From Sphagnum compactum (Eukaryota; Bryophyta; Sphagnopsida; Sphagnales), in assembly GCA_965153455.1 (NCBI GenBank), contig OZ234499.1:11156271-11220270 (forward strand): 64,000 nucleotides of DNA, written 5' to 3'. The notes under the pieces were generated by a model. That model was not told the origin of the DNA, did no database searches, and worked only from the letters and a program-made list of their open reading frames with translations. Positions 1 through 12,900 of this stretch are shown one piece after another (within the stretch, counting starts at the first letter, position 1; every line of letters starts with the position of its first letter). The translations under genes and the position numbers were made by a program.

Positions 1-473
1 GCACCCTTCTAGAGTTGGGGTTCAAATCCCTTTCAAGCTATTTAGGGTTTAGTGTTCTCAATTGATATTTTTTTATTGTGAGTATGTTTAAAGAATTTTA
101 CATCAAATGTTGAAATTATAGAATAAGCGCACATGGACTCTAAAAGAACAATTGCCTACTATAAGATCTCAATTGGAAGCATTGCAACATAATAAAGAGG
201 ATCGGATGAAGTGATTTTTGGAGGTGAAAAGGTAGATTAACACACATTTTCGAGGAAATTGCGACAACACAAACTACAAACTTCTACCCAAGTGGAGGAT
301 ATTAGCATTTGACATTAAGGAAGCTAGAAGAATATAATGCTCCGCTTCAAAACCTTCAAAGGGAAAGGATAAATAAACCTTTATTTTGAGAAATAAACAT
401 TCAATACAACTTGCAAGTGAGTGGATTGCAGGGACTCTTGTGGTGAATAATCCTTTGTTAGTCGCCTCCATGA

Positions 474-557
474 ATATTAATTAATTGTGTGCATTTCCAA
501 TATACTCTTCCAACTTCCTTATACTCACGTTTGGAAGTGCACACAATTAATTAATAT
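474..557. repeat. Foldback hairpin, 27-bp arms
   Basis: The left arm is 474-500 and the right arm 531-557. They are reverse complements with one mismatch across 27 bases, around a 30-base spacer. The arms carry ATTAATTAATTGTGTGCA on the left. The structure looks like a small foldback element or a MITE remnant. No clear target-site duplication was identified. Confidence 0.75.
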
Positions 558-818
558 GAATTGCAAGTAGATATAGTTATTAAAAATATATAATATATAC
601 ACTTACACACCTTAAACCATTTAGAAGAAATCATGTGATTTTTTGGGTGAAAGTCAATAAAAGTGATCCATTGTAAAAAAATTAAAAAACAAAAAAAACA
701 TTGAAGTTTGGGATGCACTCACATTTGGGTGTACATATAATTAATTAATATGAATTGCAGGTAAATATAGTTATTAAATATATATAATATATACACTTAC
801 GCACCTTAAAACATTTAC
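532..818 (+). repeat. Imperfect direct duplication of about 90 bp
   Basis: Segments about 532-624 and 724-818 share the order ATTAATTAATATGAATTGCA, then a GTAnATATAGTTATTAAA block, then TATATAATATATACACTTAC and a CACCTTAAA block. The identity is high but not perfect. The left copy includes the right arm of the 474-557 hairpin, so the two events are linked. A shorter match (AATTAATTAATATGAAT) recurs near 47450. Confidence 0.65.
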
Positions 819-1802
819 AAAACATCAAAGTTATCCATAAAGTCAGGGGATTAGGGGGCGAAAATGACCAGTTTTGGCCTGGCGTAAAACGGTAAAACTG
901 TGAATGAAAATTTTACGAAAACAAAATAACTGGGACCCAAACTAGTTTTTCCACCAATTGTATGTGTGGTAGATTGTACAACCATTGACGTCCTTGAATG
1001 ATTCCAAGTTACTTTGCCCAACTGGTCACAATCCAAGGATTTGAGTCAACCCCACCCTCTTTGATTGTTTCTTCATCTCCTTGACAAAATATTCTTGCAC
1101 CTTTGCACTAAACCAGTCAACTGAGTTTATAGCACTTGAGTCTACAGGAACCTTAGCACTCATGCCTACACTTCAGGTACTTTGAAATGACTGTAAACAG
1201 ATTTGATTGTTTGGATCAGGCAGAAACATAGTGACTTGCAAAACATTCTCCACATTCGAGCCAGCATTCTGAACCTTCTAGTAAGCAAGAAGTTCGAAAC
1301 TCTTGGTGTGCAAGTCAACAAACGTCAATAGCTTATAACCATTTTGCATCTCCCCTGAAATATCTAAGTGATGCCAATGTTTCTACAAGCAGGTCTTGTT
1401 TGTCAAGATGCTTATTGTCAAGGGCCAGGAAGAGATGATGTTAATCGTTTTCATTGTCCCCCCAAGCGTGTTCTTCCCAACTGAACAGCATTTGGTGAAC
1501 CATAATTTTTGGAAGTTGATCGGATTCCATTTCTGCAAGGGAGGAGTTAAAAGAACAAAAGGGTGGGGCACTAATTCATCAGGTGTCTGGCACTCTAGAT
1601 GGTGTGCTCCATAAGGATTTGAAAAGTGTCATGCATGTCTTGAAGAGGGACAATCAACTAGCTGCTTTCTTTGGTTGTTTGATCCACACCGTGTCACATC
1701 CATGGTCCAATTCTTTGGACACTCCTGTGCTGAACCTAAAACTTCCAGAAACACAAAAAAAATTATGTAAGATCATGAGTTGAGGAAGTAATCAAGCTTT
1801 AT

Positions 1803-2013
1803 GGTGCATTCACACTTGATGTTAAGTCAGTGTTAAAAGAAAATCTAGGTGGCATCCTAGGTGGCACCCAATGTTAAATGGGCCATAGCTGAATGTTAAG
1901 TGAATGTTAGGTTAATGTAAAATTTTCATGGTAACTAGGTTTAAGTCCTAAATGGCTAGCATGGTGTTAGGGGAGTCAACGTTAGAGTCCCTAACACCAA
2001 GTGTGAATGCACC
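1803..2013. mobile_element. Tourist/Harbinger-like MITE
   Basis: The element is about 211 bp. Its left end GGTGCATTCACACTTG (from 1803) is the reverse complement of the right end CAAGTGTGAATGCACC (ending 2013), and the match extends, with a few differences, to about 22 bases. It has no coding capacity. TTA-like trinucleotides flank both ends (TTTA before and TTTA after), consistent with the 3-bp TTA/TWA duplication of PIF/Harbinger MITEs, although the exact boundary is one base uncertain. The interior holds GTTAAGT-type short repeats. Confidence 0.7.
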
Positions 2014-2093
2014 TTTAGATCTACCCAACACAGAGATTAGAGATCTGATTGTATGATGTTGAAGAATATTCAAGCAAATTTCCAAAAAAATTG

Positions 2094-2192
2094 TTTTTTT
2101 TTTTTTTTTTTTTTTTTTTTGATTTTCAGTCATCAAAATTCAGAAACTTCTATTTGCAAAATTTTTTAAATCCTCCATATTATATATTAATC

Positions 2193-2235
<43 letters not shown>
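2094..2235. repeat. Poly-T run and (AT)n microsatellite
   Basis: A 27-base T run at 2094-2120 is followed by an (AT)n tract at about 2198-2235. Both are simple sequence. The homopolymer could be the tail of a retroposed sequence on the minus strand, but no body was identified. Confidence 0.85.
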
Positions 2236-2238
<3 letters not shown>

Positions 2239-2267
2239 GATGCTCAAATTTATTGGCCTTGCCTTGG

Positions 2268-2450
2268 TAGGGAAGGATATTGTGTTTAGATTCATTATAG
2301 AGTATAGTAGCTTAATGGATTTTTGGCCCATACTAGGTAATAAATAATAGGTCTACTTTAATATAAGGATTTTTGAAAGATGATATTTTGGCTTGTGTTG
2401 AAACTTGAGATTAGTTATAGAGTTATATTAATATCTTGAAGGATTTTGGT
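2268..2450 (+). repeat. Dispersed repeat, copy 1 (with 9411-9580)
   Basis: This segment, beginning near AGGATATTGTGTTTAGATTC, matches about 9411-9580 through blocks such as GATGATATTTTGGCTTGTG and GTTGAAACTTGAGAT. The copies differ by scattered substitutions and small indels. It has no coding capacity and its family is unknown. Confidence 0.75.
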
Positions 2451-5400
2451 TTCATTTAGAGGATTTTTTGAAGATTATATTTTTGCATGGTGAAATATTT
2501 GAGTTTCCGTAATTCTTCTTTTGCCTTAAGATAGTTTTTAATGTAAACAGCAAGGCCACAGAATGACACACCCCTTGTTCCATATGTTTTGTTTTCATGG
2601 TGTTTTTAATCTAGTCCTAAACTAGCTTAATTAAATCATGACATAGCTCATGATTACACAAATCCTTGAAACAAATTTGTCACAATTAGTTTTCACATCA
2701 CCTTAATCATCTTCGCTTTGTTGACCAATTGTTGTTTGATTGACATAATTATGGCTAATCCAATCAAAGACACCTTAGGGACGGTTTACACTAGAGCAAT
2801 TGGGCAATGGCCCATTGGAATCTAAAATTGATCATTGGGCCACACTACCATTAAGGGAAAATTTTCAGGTCTAGCTCAAAGAAAGAGGTGGGCCTAATGG
2901 AATTCCTGGCAGCCCATGGGCAACTGAAAAATCACTAACAACAAATGTGTAGCTGCATGATCCAATTTAGATCATGGAGTAATTCTTTGGTGTAGTTAAA
3001 TCTTTTAATGCCAATATTCACATACATCACAATTCAAAGGTAACCTAAACTCAACCACAACACATATTACATTTTATTTCATCACCCTTAACTCACACTT
3101 TGCACAAATGCAATCTCACAAATGCAATGTAACAAGTAGATTCAAGTTCATGGAGCATGACTTTTGTGAAAGAACAAAGTCCTAAAACACTATGCAATGT
3201 TTCAAAAAATCAAAATGAGAACATATGCCTCATCATAAACATTTTCATATCTCTAAGCATTTTTTCTCCCACTAAACATATTAACTCCCTTCAATAAAAA
3301 CAATCCAACCATAGAACTTTGCAAACCCCCAATTTCTTGTTAATTGGAATTATGAACAAGAATCTCTAAAGATTAAATGAATTCAAGAACAAAATTCCAA
3401 ACTAAAACTACAGCTAGATTATGGTTTTTTGGGGAGTCGTTTGTTGATTGCAAGCACAAACAAAACCTTAAACTATGGCTCTAGGTTCAACTTGCCACAC
3501 TCGAGGTTTTTGCAAATTTTTGGCTCACAAAATATAGTCACCTCAAAATTTAATTAACAAAAATACCAAAGGAACAAGGTGTGTTATACACAATGGCCCT
3601 GCCACTAATTTAATATCAACAATTGCTATTGCATGATAAATTGGTTATAACTAGGGGATTTTTTTTTTTAAAATCTATTTTAATGTACATCATCCTATTG
3701 TTGTAAAAGAAAATTTGTCATGATTTTTTTCAAATTTTTTAACATCACATTAGTCATGAGGAACCCAAAGGATCTCACATTAAATGATGACATGTTCTTG
3801 GAACCTATCTAAACATTTTAAAAGTTGTGACCAAAGCAAAACCAATAAGAAAATGTTGCAACATGATTTTTATTTTTTTGCAAATCTAATGATTTTTTTC
3901 TCAAAGAAAAAAAATCAAATATTCTCTTTTCATATTTGTTTTTCACATTTGTGCAATTTTTCAAACAACATAAAAAGATTTGTCATCACCTGCATATTTG
4001 AATTTTTTCAATCACATTGTCACATTTTGAAAGAATGACATGAATTTTTGTGTATGATGAATGCCATAACCATTTTTTAAGAAAGTAGTTTCATATTTAG
4101 TTTTGTGAGTTATGGATTGGTGAAAAAGTCATTTGGGACTGGGTGCACATTTGAGGAGGTAGCAAAGAAAACAAAATGTCAAAAGATGAATGTGAATCTT
4201 TTTACAACCAAATTGGGATGAATAATCTCACCTAGTTTCTAGGGGGCAAAATCCCTTAAAGCTACCATATTCTATAATGATTTTGAACACAATACCCCCG
4301 ACTTACAAGGCAAGGCCAATAAGTGAAAGGGACACAAATGCACTTTGAAAATTGAAACAAAAGGTGGGTTTTGGGTTTTGGGAGTTTGTTGTTGATTATA
4401 AACACAAACATAACCCTAATTGAGATATTGGGACAATTTGACACACCCAAGGAATTGTAACATTATACTATAGAAAGCAATCACCTTAAGGTCGTTCACT
4501 TGACACAAACATTAAAAAATTCTAAAAAAAGCACAAAAATGCACTTTAAATACTAGAACAAAAGTTATGAATTTTGGGAGCTTGTTGTTGATTATAAGCA
4601 CAAATAGAAACCTACTTGGGATATTAAGAGAACCTAACACACTCAAGGATTATAAAACATTATAATGTAAAAATAATCAACTCAAGGTTACTCATTTGAC
4701 ACAAGAATTGAAGCATTCCAAAGAAAGGACACGCATTCATTTTGAAGCATAAGCTTGTTATGTTTGTGTAACTTAAAACTTCTATGATTCTACAACATTG
4801 ACATAGAAAACAATCATTTCAATATTCAAGACAAAAGCAATAAGCAACAAACAACCAGATGTGCACATAGATTTACAACAAAAGAGAGGGAAAGAAAAGA
4901 CCCCATTTTCTTATAGAATGTGGTTTAGTTGTTGAGAATAGATGATTCAAAACACAATCAAGATGAATGAATTCCTACCAAGCTCTTCTCCACTCCAATT
5001 CCAAATTTGTCTTTTTTATGTTTGTTTTTTAAATTGACACTTGCAATGGCATTCAAGGAATGATGATGCAACCATTGAAAATTCAATGCCTTTGAAAATA
5101 TTTTTTTCGATTCATTGAAAAAGATTGTTGTGAAAAGCTAAAAGAAAACAAGTGTTGAAAGTCAAAAGGGAGCATTCAAATTCACTTGCACGAAATTGAT
5201 TTAAGTTTTAGGTGTTGGGATACCTAAATGGATGAAACAATTTAAATGAAAATATGGATAAATGACCTTACTATAATTTAGTTGTCCCACCTAAAATGTA
5301 GGTAAGCTATAAATGAACACATGTCATAAAAAGAAAGGTTGCCATTTTAGTTGCACATTTAGTTGTATCTACAACTTTCTAATAGGAATGTAAACAAATG

Positions 5401-6679
5401 AAAATGTAGAATGATGTTCTATATACATGTCAAGTATGGTATGTTGCATGCAACTTGTTTTACACAATTGAAGCAAAATTCAATTACATGTGTCACATGT
5501 AATTGAAAATCATAGTTCAAAATCTAAATTTGCTTTTCATGATATTTTTTTTGTGAAAATAATACCTTGTTAGTGTGGTATTTTTGGGTATTATAAATTA
5601 TAATACTATGCCATGTAGATTTTTGCTGAAATATTAACAATATTTCGATCCAACAAGTAGGTTATTTCATACCCAAAACTAGACTTGGGTTGACTATCAA
5701 TAATCAGCCAACATTAATTTATTATTTGGTCCAATTTAGGTTTGCACTAGTGTTGTACGGGTATGTTCTTTTGATATATCATTGGATACACACATGCACG
5801 CACGCACGCATGCACCCATTGGGTTAACGTATATTAACATTCAAAAAAAAATTCATCAAATTAGGGTTTGGTTATAGGAATAGTGGTAGATGGGTAGGGT
5901 CTAGGTGCTCTCATATCATAGATTTCTTTTTGGGGCAATTTTTAAATTTTTGATTAGTTTTTAAAAATAAAATTCTTCACATTTTGGAATTTTAAAACAA
6001 TTTTCAAAGGCCAAATCCAATGTCATATCATTAGGAAAAAATGCCCTTTTAAACTAGAAAGTTTTCAATTGCATGTTGTTTTCGACTATGTTACAATTTT
6101 ATTTTGTAAATACTTGAATAAATTAATGATGATTACCAAATAAGTTGATCCTCTTATTAATTAGGTCATCAATTGAAAACAAACCTTGACTAATGCCAAC
6201 TCCTAAATATTGTTAACATCAACAAATTTCTTAATTGATCTATAATCAAAAAGTTGAATTAAAATGTTTCCATAGTAACATGGCATCATCACAAGTCTTC
6301 CATTTCATTAGGTAATTTTGGGTTAAGGTTGAATGAAAAAGTTTCAGCCAAATGGATGGAATGTTTGCACATTTGCAATTTTCCATCCAAGTAGATTACT
6401 TTAGACCTTTTTAAGCTATTTATATACCTATTATCACAAATTTGCCCTCTACAAGGTTTAATGTTTTTACAACACTTTAATAATGTATTAAAAGTTAAAT
6501 GCGAGCTAAATGTTGATACAATGATATGATGTTGTGATTGCATTGTAACACATTGTGATGATCAAACATTGTGTTACAATGTCATCACAACATATTGTCA
6601 ATAATTTATTAGCACTTAACTAGCATTTAACTTTGAACACATTGTTTAAATGTTGTAAAAACATAGATTCATGGAGGGG
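2451..6679. other. AT-rich intergenic DNA, no supported gene
   Basis: Only short, compositionally poor reading frames occur here, and none shows a recognisable domain. Apart from the repeats near 3420-4745 and a GCACGCACGCACGCATGCA-type stretch near 5796, nothing can be assigned. Confidence 0.5.
3420..4745 (+). repeat. Imperfect repeat of about 200 bp, three diverged copies
   Basis: Two adjacent copies (about 4330-4545 and 4550-4745) share blocks such as TTGTTGTTGATTATAA and GACACAA, with the ordered phrases 'caaatgcacttt', 'ttgggagyttgttg', 'gatatt' and 'acacaccaagga'. A third, more diverged copy sits near 3420-3560 (TCGTTTGTTGATTGCAAGCA). This is a decayed local duplication with no coding content. 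Confidence 0.55.
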
Positions 6680-8060
6680 GCAAGTTTGTGATATACTAGG
6701 TTAGGTTACTTAGTATACTTAATTTACATACTCAAGCTACCTACCTATATATATTTAACCAAGGAATGTAAGTGGTTTAGGCTAAAATGTGTACTTAATT
6801 TAAAATGTATATAGGTAGCTTAACTTAATCACTAGCCTAGGTTTAAGCCTAGTTTACATGTCATGAGGCCTAAGTCTACGCTTAATTTTAAGTGACACAT
6901 GACATGACCTAGGTTTAGGCCTAGGTGCCAAGTGGTCTATATGGTTTAAATTTACCTACCATGTGGTTTAATTGTAGGCTTAGCCTAGTGCCACATAAGC
7001 TACATAGGTTTAAGCTTAAAGTAGGTGGCCTAGGTTTAAGTCTAGAGTTTAGGTGCCATTTGGCCAACTAGCCTAATGCCACATAAGATATTTAATTATA
7101 GGTTTAGAGTAGGTGGACTAGGTCAAGGCCTAGCCTAAATGTCACATGGTATGGCTTAAATTGGGGCTTAACCTAGGTGTGGTGCAACTTAACACTAGAT
7201 TATGGCCTACCTTAGCCTACATTATGGCCTAGTTTATGCACCACATAAGTTGCCTAGTTCTAAGCCTAGAGTAGGTGGGTTAGGCTATGGCTAGGCTAGG
7301 GTAGATTAATCTAAGGCTAAGGTTTGGCTAGGCCACCCAAACATAAGGCTAGGCCATGGTAGAGTAATGATGATCCATGGCCTAGCCTATGTGGAACATG
7401 GCATGGCCTAGATCTAGGCCTAACTAAGTGGGCCATGTAGCATATTTGGTTTAGGCATAGGTACCACCTTGCCTAGCCCTAGGCCTAGTATAGGTGCCAC
7501 ACAACTTACATTAGTTAGTAGGTTAAGCTAGGTACTAAATTAGGTTATTAGTTAATAGACTAGTTAGGTTTAAGTAGGTAGGCAGTTGCTAGTAAATAAT
7601 AGTTATATGACTAATTGCAACTAGATTGCAATTGGGTTACAACTAAGTTGCAATTAAAATGTTTATCCCATATTGTTTATTTTCCATTTCTAATTTTTAA
7701 ACTATATAACAAGGTTCATTAAAAACTTTGAAGAAACACACAAAAGATGAAAATGGAATAGCCATTTGGGATGAGCCAATTGAAGAAGTTTAACCTTTAA
7801 GGCTAAACCCAAAATGAAATAATTTTTTTTAGCTAGGTGCCACATAGTATAGGTCTAGGATTAACCTAGATGGCATGTGGCCTAGTTCTAAACATAACTT
7901 GTAAGGTACCATATGGTCTAAGTCTAAGTCTAACCTAGGGACCACATAGGTTATTGGGGTTTAACTTAACTTAAATGTCCTATGTAGCCTAACTTAAGGA
8001 CCCTATGTCTAAGCCTAGCCTTACCTAAGTGGCCTATGTTTAAGTGCAATGTGGTTTAGC
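6680..8060. repeat. Degenerate CCTAGG/TTTAAGCCTAG-rich block
   Basis: For about 1.4 kb the sequence is built from shuffled variants of short words: CCTAGG, GCCTAG, TTTAAGCCTA, GGTGCCACAT and AAGTAGGTGG. The words recur dozens of times at irregular spacing on both strands and give many palindromic CCTAGG sites. There is no fixed period, so this is a degenerate low-complexity block and not a clean satellite. A stretch at 7600-7830 is free of the motif, and the block resumes at about 7830. Confidence 0.75.
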
Positions 8061-9410
8061 CTAGCCTTATGTTTAAATGACCTAGCCTAAGTGTCGCGTG
8101 ATGTAACCCGTGGATGCGACATGTGTCGTTGAACTATTGGTTGAACTTTATGTCTAGTTGCAACATAATCAAACTTGTGACTCAAGATGTGATGACATCA
8201 TGAAAACGTTAATGAATGAAGTTCATCCACTAGTGCCTTACATGTAAAACATGCAAAGGAAATGCTTGATGTATTTGGAGGGTACTTTATATCCATGAAT
8301 ATCCCTCCAAGAAAAGAGGGAGGATGATATGCATATATGCATATTCTAAAGTAATCAAAATTTATTATACATCAAAAATCAAATGAGTGGTTGCAAGCTA
8401 AGGTGGCTCACATTTGGCATTGTAAAACATTCTAAACGAGTTCATTTCAAATCTTAAAATTGTTATTTCATTGATTAAGTGAAAATTATGTGATGATCAA
8501 TGAACTAATAAATTTCATATGAACAAAAGTCTAACTAGACACATGTTTGATGTACATGTTAGGAAAAAAATTCAATCCAAAAATAAAATCAAAATAAGGA
8601 CTTTTGAAAATAAGATCCAAATTTAAGTCCATGATTATTTGTTAGTTAAGATTTTTGTCGCTTTGTTTGGAATTCATATTTGTCTTTCTATCATATATAA
8701 TATATTATATTAAGTCCATGTAAGATGTTTTCAAAATTCAACTTCAAATTTTCATTATTATATGCTTGACATATATTTATTGAATTTAATTATTATGTAT
8801 GAATTCTTATTAAGTGGAAAATCATAATTCAATAATTGACGATCGATGGTTTTATCGTACATTTATGACATTTAAATACAATACATTTAAAAAGAGTTTA
8901 TATACATTACAAAAAGTAAATCCACCTTAACTTGCATCTACATTTTAACAAAATGGGGAAGGGTTTAGGGTTTCAATTTCATGATCAAAGTAATATCCCT
9001 AATTATTAATTTACTCAAATACTTTTTGATAATAACCACCAAATTGCATAAAGGTAAATTCTCAATACCCACCTTGAAAATCACTAGTTATACTACATAA
9101 GCAGAGTAGGTTATATGTTTTTCTTAATTTTGGTATTTTTTTCTTTTTCGTGTTTTTCTATCATGAACATGTGTAGGGTTTTAGGATTGATAACCTCCTT
9201 GGGTAGGTTACTATAAGTTTGAAAATTTAATAACCAACACGTAGGTTATCAACTCAAATCATCAAAAGAAATTCAATAACTGATTGATAGGTTATCAATA
9301 ACTGGGTTGATAACTGGAGTATTTTCTCAATAGCTCGCCATCAAAAAATCAATAATCAGTTCGTAGAGTATCAATAATTGGGTTGATAATCGGTTTGTTG
9401 ATAATTGGTA
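8061..9410. other. AT-rich intergenic DNA with a diverged dispersed repeat
   Basis: There is no gene. The part from about 9000 to 9410 is full of inverted short words around GGTTATCAA and TTGATAACC. It resembles, in order and wording, the stretch at about 35240-35520 (TTAGGACTGATAAC, GATAACC, GTAGGTTA). The two are probably diverged copies of one repeat family. Confidence 0.45.
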
Positions 9411-9580
9411 GGCAAGGATATTGTGTTTGGATTCATTATAGAGTATAGTAGCTTAAGGGATTTTGGCCCCTAGGCATATAGGTCTATTTTTATATAAGGA
9501 TTTTTGAAAGATGATATTTTGGCTTGTGTTGAAACTTGAGATCAGTTATAGAGTTATAATATCTGGAAGCATTTTGGTAT
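9411..9580 (+). repeat. Dispersed repeat, copy 2 (with 2268-2450)
   Basis: This is the second copy of the repeat described at 2268-2450, in the same orientation. It lies immediately before the 3' flank of the FAD-oxidoreductase gene, and may overlap that gene's 3' flanking sequence. Confidence 0.7.
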
Positions 9581-9929
9581 CCTATTCCCCCAGAAAATAA
9601 GTAAAATGTAGGAATGAAAAAGCAAAGGAATTCGAAGAGTCGAGAAAACAAACTCAAAAGCATCTAATCATTACAAGAATCCAAGGACCATACCCTCACC
9701 AGATTTGAGTTAGATTTGCTTGTCTCATTTCATACTGAACCAGCTTCCAAGTTTGACAAATGGTGATTCAAATCCTATCAAATCCTAAGTAGATTATCAA
9801 GTTTGTACAAATATTTGCATAGTTCTAAGACTGAACAGACTGTAACAAGAATAAACCCAGACTCGGCATCTGGTTTGCCAAGGGTGGTGTGGGAACCATG
9901 GAGTACAATTATGCGAAGGTGACAAATGT

Positions 9930-12900
9930 TCACCATATCCAAGGGTGGTAATCAAGACCAGAACCATATTGCCATGCTTCTAATCGACGTCTCCATCCAT
10001 ACTGCTTCTTCTCTGGTAAACTCTTTACCCATGATCTGCAATTTCACAAGTATGAATGTATGCTTCTTCAGTACACATTTTCAGTGCAACTTTAAATGGA
10101 ATGAATAAATGATGATTTGTCTGTGCATCAAAGTCATGTGGAATTAGAAAAGTAGCAAAAATACAGAGCACATATGCGGAAAGGTGATATGGTAATTTTG
10201 TGACGTACGAAAGAAATCGACCAGCAGCTAACCAAAGTATGGTGTATGTTGCCAGTGCTATAAAGTGGCGTACCCAGTCAAACAGTGGAAAAATGCCCAC
10301 CTAGAAACATAGTAGAAAACATTAGCACAGGGAGAAAAACTTACCCTGCTCAGAATAAAACCTATGCTACCACTTCACTGTTTAATACCATTTGTTTCTT
10401 TGCATGTGATGAAAAGTGATCAAAAAAATGTGAAATGGGTTTTGAAGGAAACCAGATTCAGAGCACAACCCAATTCCCACATTTCCCAACATCTGAAATC
10501 TAACCTGTCGCAATATCTGCGGTATGAAAAGTGGTTTCGTCAGCATAATGGTAGTCAACAATTGTACTTGTGGTCCAAATTGGACAACATCCTGTTTACA
10601 TGAACAGTTTGAGCATCATCAGTTATCTAATTGTGATAGTCACTAATATGTGAAAAATGACTATCAAGCAGCTGTTTAGACTGAGTACTTGTAAAAAGAA
10701 GTGATAAAAATCTACCTGAAGAAAGGGCCTTAAAACTGGATCTCCAAGCCTCTGTACACACCCCAAAAAAGGTTTCTTAGGATCAAAAAGTTTTTGGAGT
10801 GACGGCTTCATTCCTAATACTAGCAGTGATTCCTCCTGTAGTGGATGCTGGCTAAGTAAAGTACTAACTCTAGCAGATATGGTTGCTCTGTAAAACAAGC
10901 CAACAACAAGCTATGGGTCTGCAGTACAGATGGTGAGGAACAAGCTTAAATTCACCTGCATACACTGAAAGTTGACTGAGAGGAGTGTATTGATGAAATG
11001 GGGAGATGACTTTATATCAAGTCGTACAGACATAGCTCTCTGGTACATCCAAACAGCACTCAAATTTGGCTGCACAAACAGAACAACAAAACATCTGGAG
11101 TGAATAGTAGTAACCTGGATCATTCTCCCACCCGTACCAGTTCATGGTTTACAAGCTTGCTGATGAAACTTTGCATCTGTTTTTATTATCTGCCTAGAAC
11201 AGCTTGTCACTCTCTGAAATTGAAGGTTTTTTCTCATATTTCCTTCTCTCAATGGAGGCATCAGTTCTTAGGCTCAATTCAATATGCCATTTCAAGCATG
11301 GGTCGATCCAAGCAAACCCACCAAATAAGGGTTAAGAAGAGCTAAACTCCTTCTGTCCAGCATATCCGCCTCCAATGCCTCTGCAACTCCTGCAAGCACT
11401 CTCACTATGTCAGTAACAATTATGACTTAGAACACTGGGGCCTACCACTGTAACCACAAGTTATGAAGAAGAGAAAGGGGTTTTAAATGGATCGGATGAC
11501 CATTGGAGAGGCGGCCTAGGTGCCGTATGATAGCTCCAAATCCACCGAAAGAAATTGGGGACTGAATGCCACTAGCATCACCCACCTGCAACCACCATCC
11601 TTGATTTACTGAGATCATGACACCATGATTAATGATTATGCCAAGACCACAAAATCATTACCAATTAATGTTAAATTGTGCTGCACAATTGAGAAAGTAA
11701 AGCACCTGCAAAACTCGATCAAATGCAGCAGGCAATGGGCTGCATAAAACAAAACCAGGAATCGTCACAACGTTGAAGAACTGATAGTTGTCACTGCTGG
11801 AGTCATTCTCATTATTTCTCCACATTTAGGATGCTCTTTAACACCAGCTTAAAACAATAAACACATGATCTCCAAATCATGAGAATCCACTTGGTTCAGC
11901 ATCCAGAAAGAGCAAAACCAGACCTGGATCGGTAGGTTGGGAAACACCCAAACAGCACCCGCAATACCTTCAAGTCTTCCAACTTGATTCCCTGGTGAAC
12001 AAAGTCATGCCTATCAGGATCAACAGAACTGTGCAATCTGTGCATCAGAATACAATTCCTGGAATATGCCTCGACACATATGATGGAGCAAGAAGATAAA
12101 TCTGAATACCCATACAGCCCCCTTCAACTGTATGAACTTTTCTGGGAATAACATTGAACCTGCTTCACAAGGAGTGAGGTGAGAAAGAGAAATACTAAAA
12201 CAGCTGCCATCTGCTGAACCTGAAGGTTACCTGAATATTGCCTAAGAATGAGAGCAAGCACACCTGATACAAAGGCATAAGATTCCAGTAGTCCTCAAGC
12301 ATTTGTTCAAGGGATGGTCGACTTGGTGTTGCATCCAAATATGTAAACATGTATGTTGTTCGATCTCTGGGTCCTGAGCCTGCTGGGAATGCCTGCATCA
12401 TCAACCCATAACAATTCTTCTTAACCACATGTCCAAACTTAAACTACAATGGGAATTGTGACCTTTCCAATCCATTCGCTCCACCAGTTATGACCTAAAA
12501 AGTTTCAATGGATTTCTTCTGATCAGGCAACAGTCCAATTGTCTAACATGGTATACTAGGATGCCATGAAGATCAACAACAGTTTACCTCAATTTCTAAT
12601 GATATTGCAATGGCAATCACAGAAGAAAAGAATACCTCCCAGAAGTATTGTGTTTTGGATGCACCAACTTTGGTAACAGGTGTGTGGGTGTAGATCAGGT
12701 CACTGGCAGTATTATTCACAAAGCCACGAGCACAAGTGCCTACAACCAAGCATACTCCATCAGGACGCTCTCCCCACCGAATCTGCTTCCCATCCGTCCC
12801 CCACCCTGCAGCATTCAAATTTCAAGTCCCAACCACATTTTGACTTGTGATGCAGTCTCACAATAGGCATGGACCATATTTCAATTGTAGCCTAGAATTA

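Larger units (their letters stand above)
1..1802. other. AT-rich intergenic DNA, no supported gene
   Basis: No convincing coding exon is visible. The first bases contain a GGTTCAAATCC string resembling a Pol III box B, but no complete tRNA or SINE can be drawn because the window starts there. Between about 1390 and 1780 a short open stretch on the plus strand (1583-1783) encodes a peptide beginning MSGTLDGVLHKDLK. It is flanked by stops and resembles nothing I can name, so it may be a decayed transposon ORF. The rest is A/T-rich, apart from the hairpin and duplication listed separately. Confidence 0.5.

Noticed and set aside
1-60. tRNA or SINE signal (GGTTCAAATCC box B)
   Set aside because: Only a box B-like string is seen. 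The acceptor and T stems do not pair well, and the 5' half would lie outside the window.
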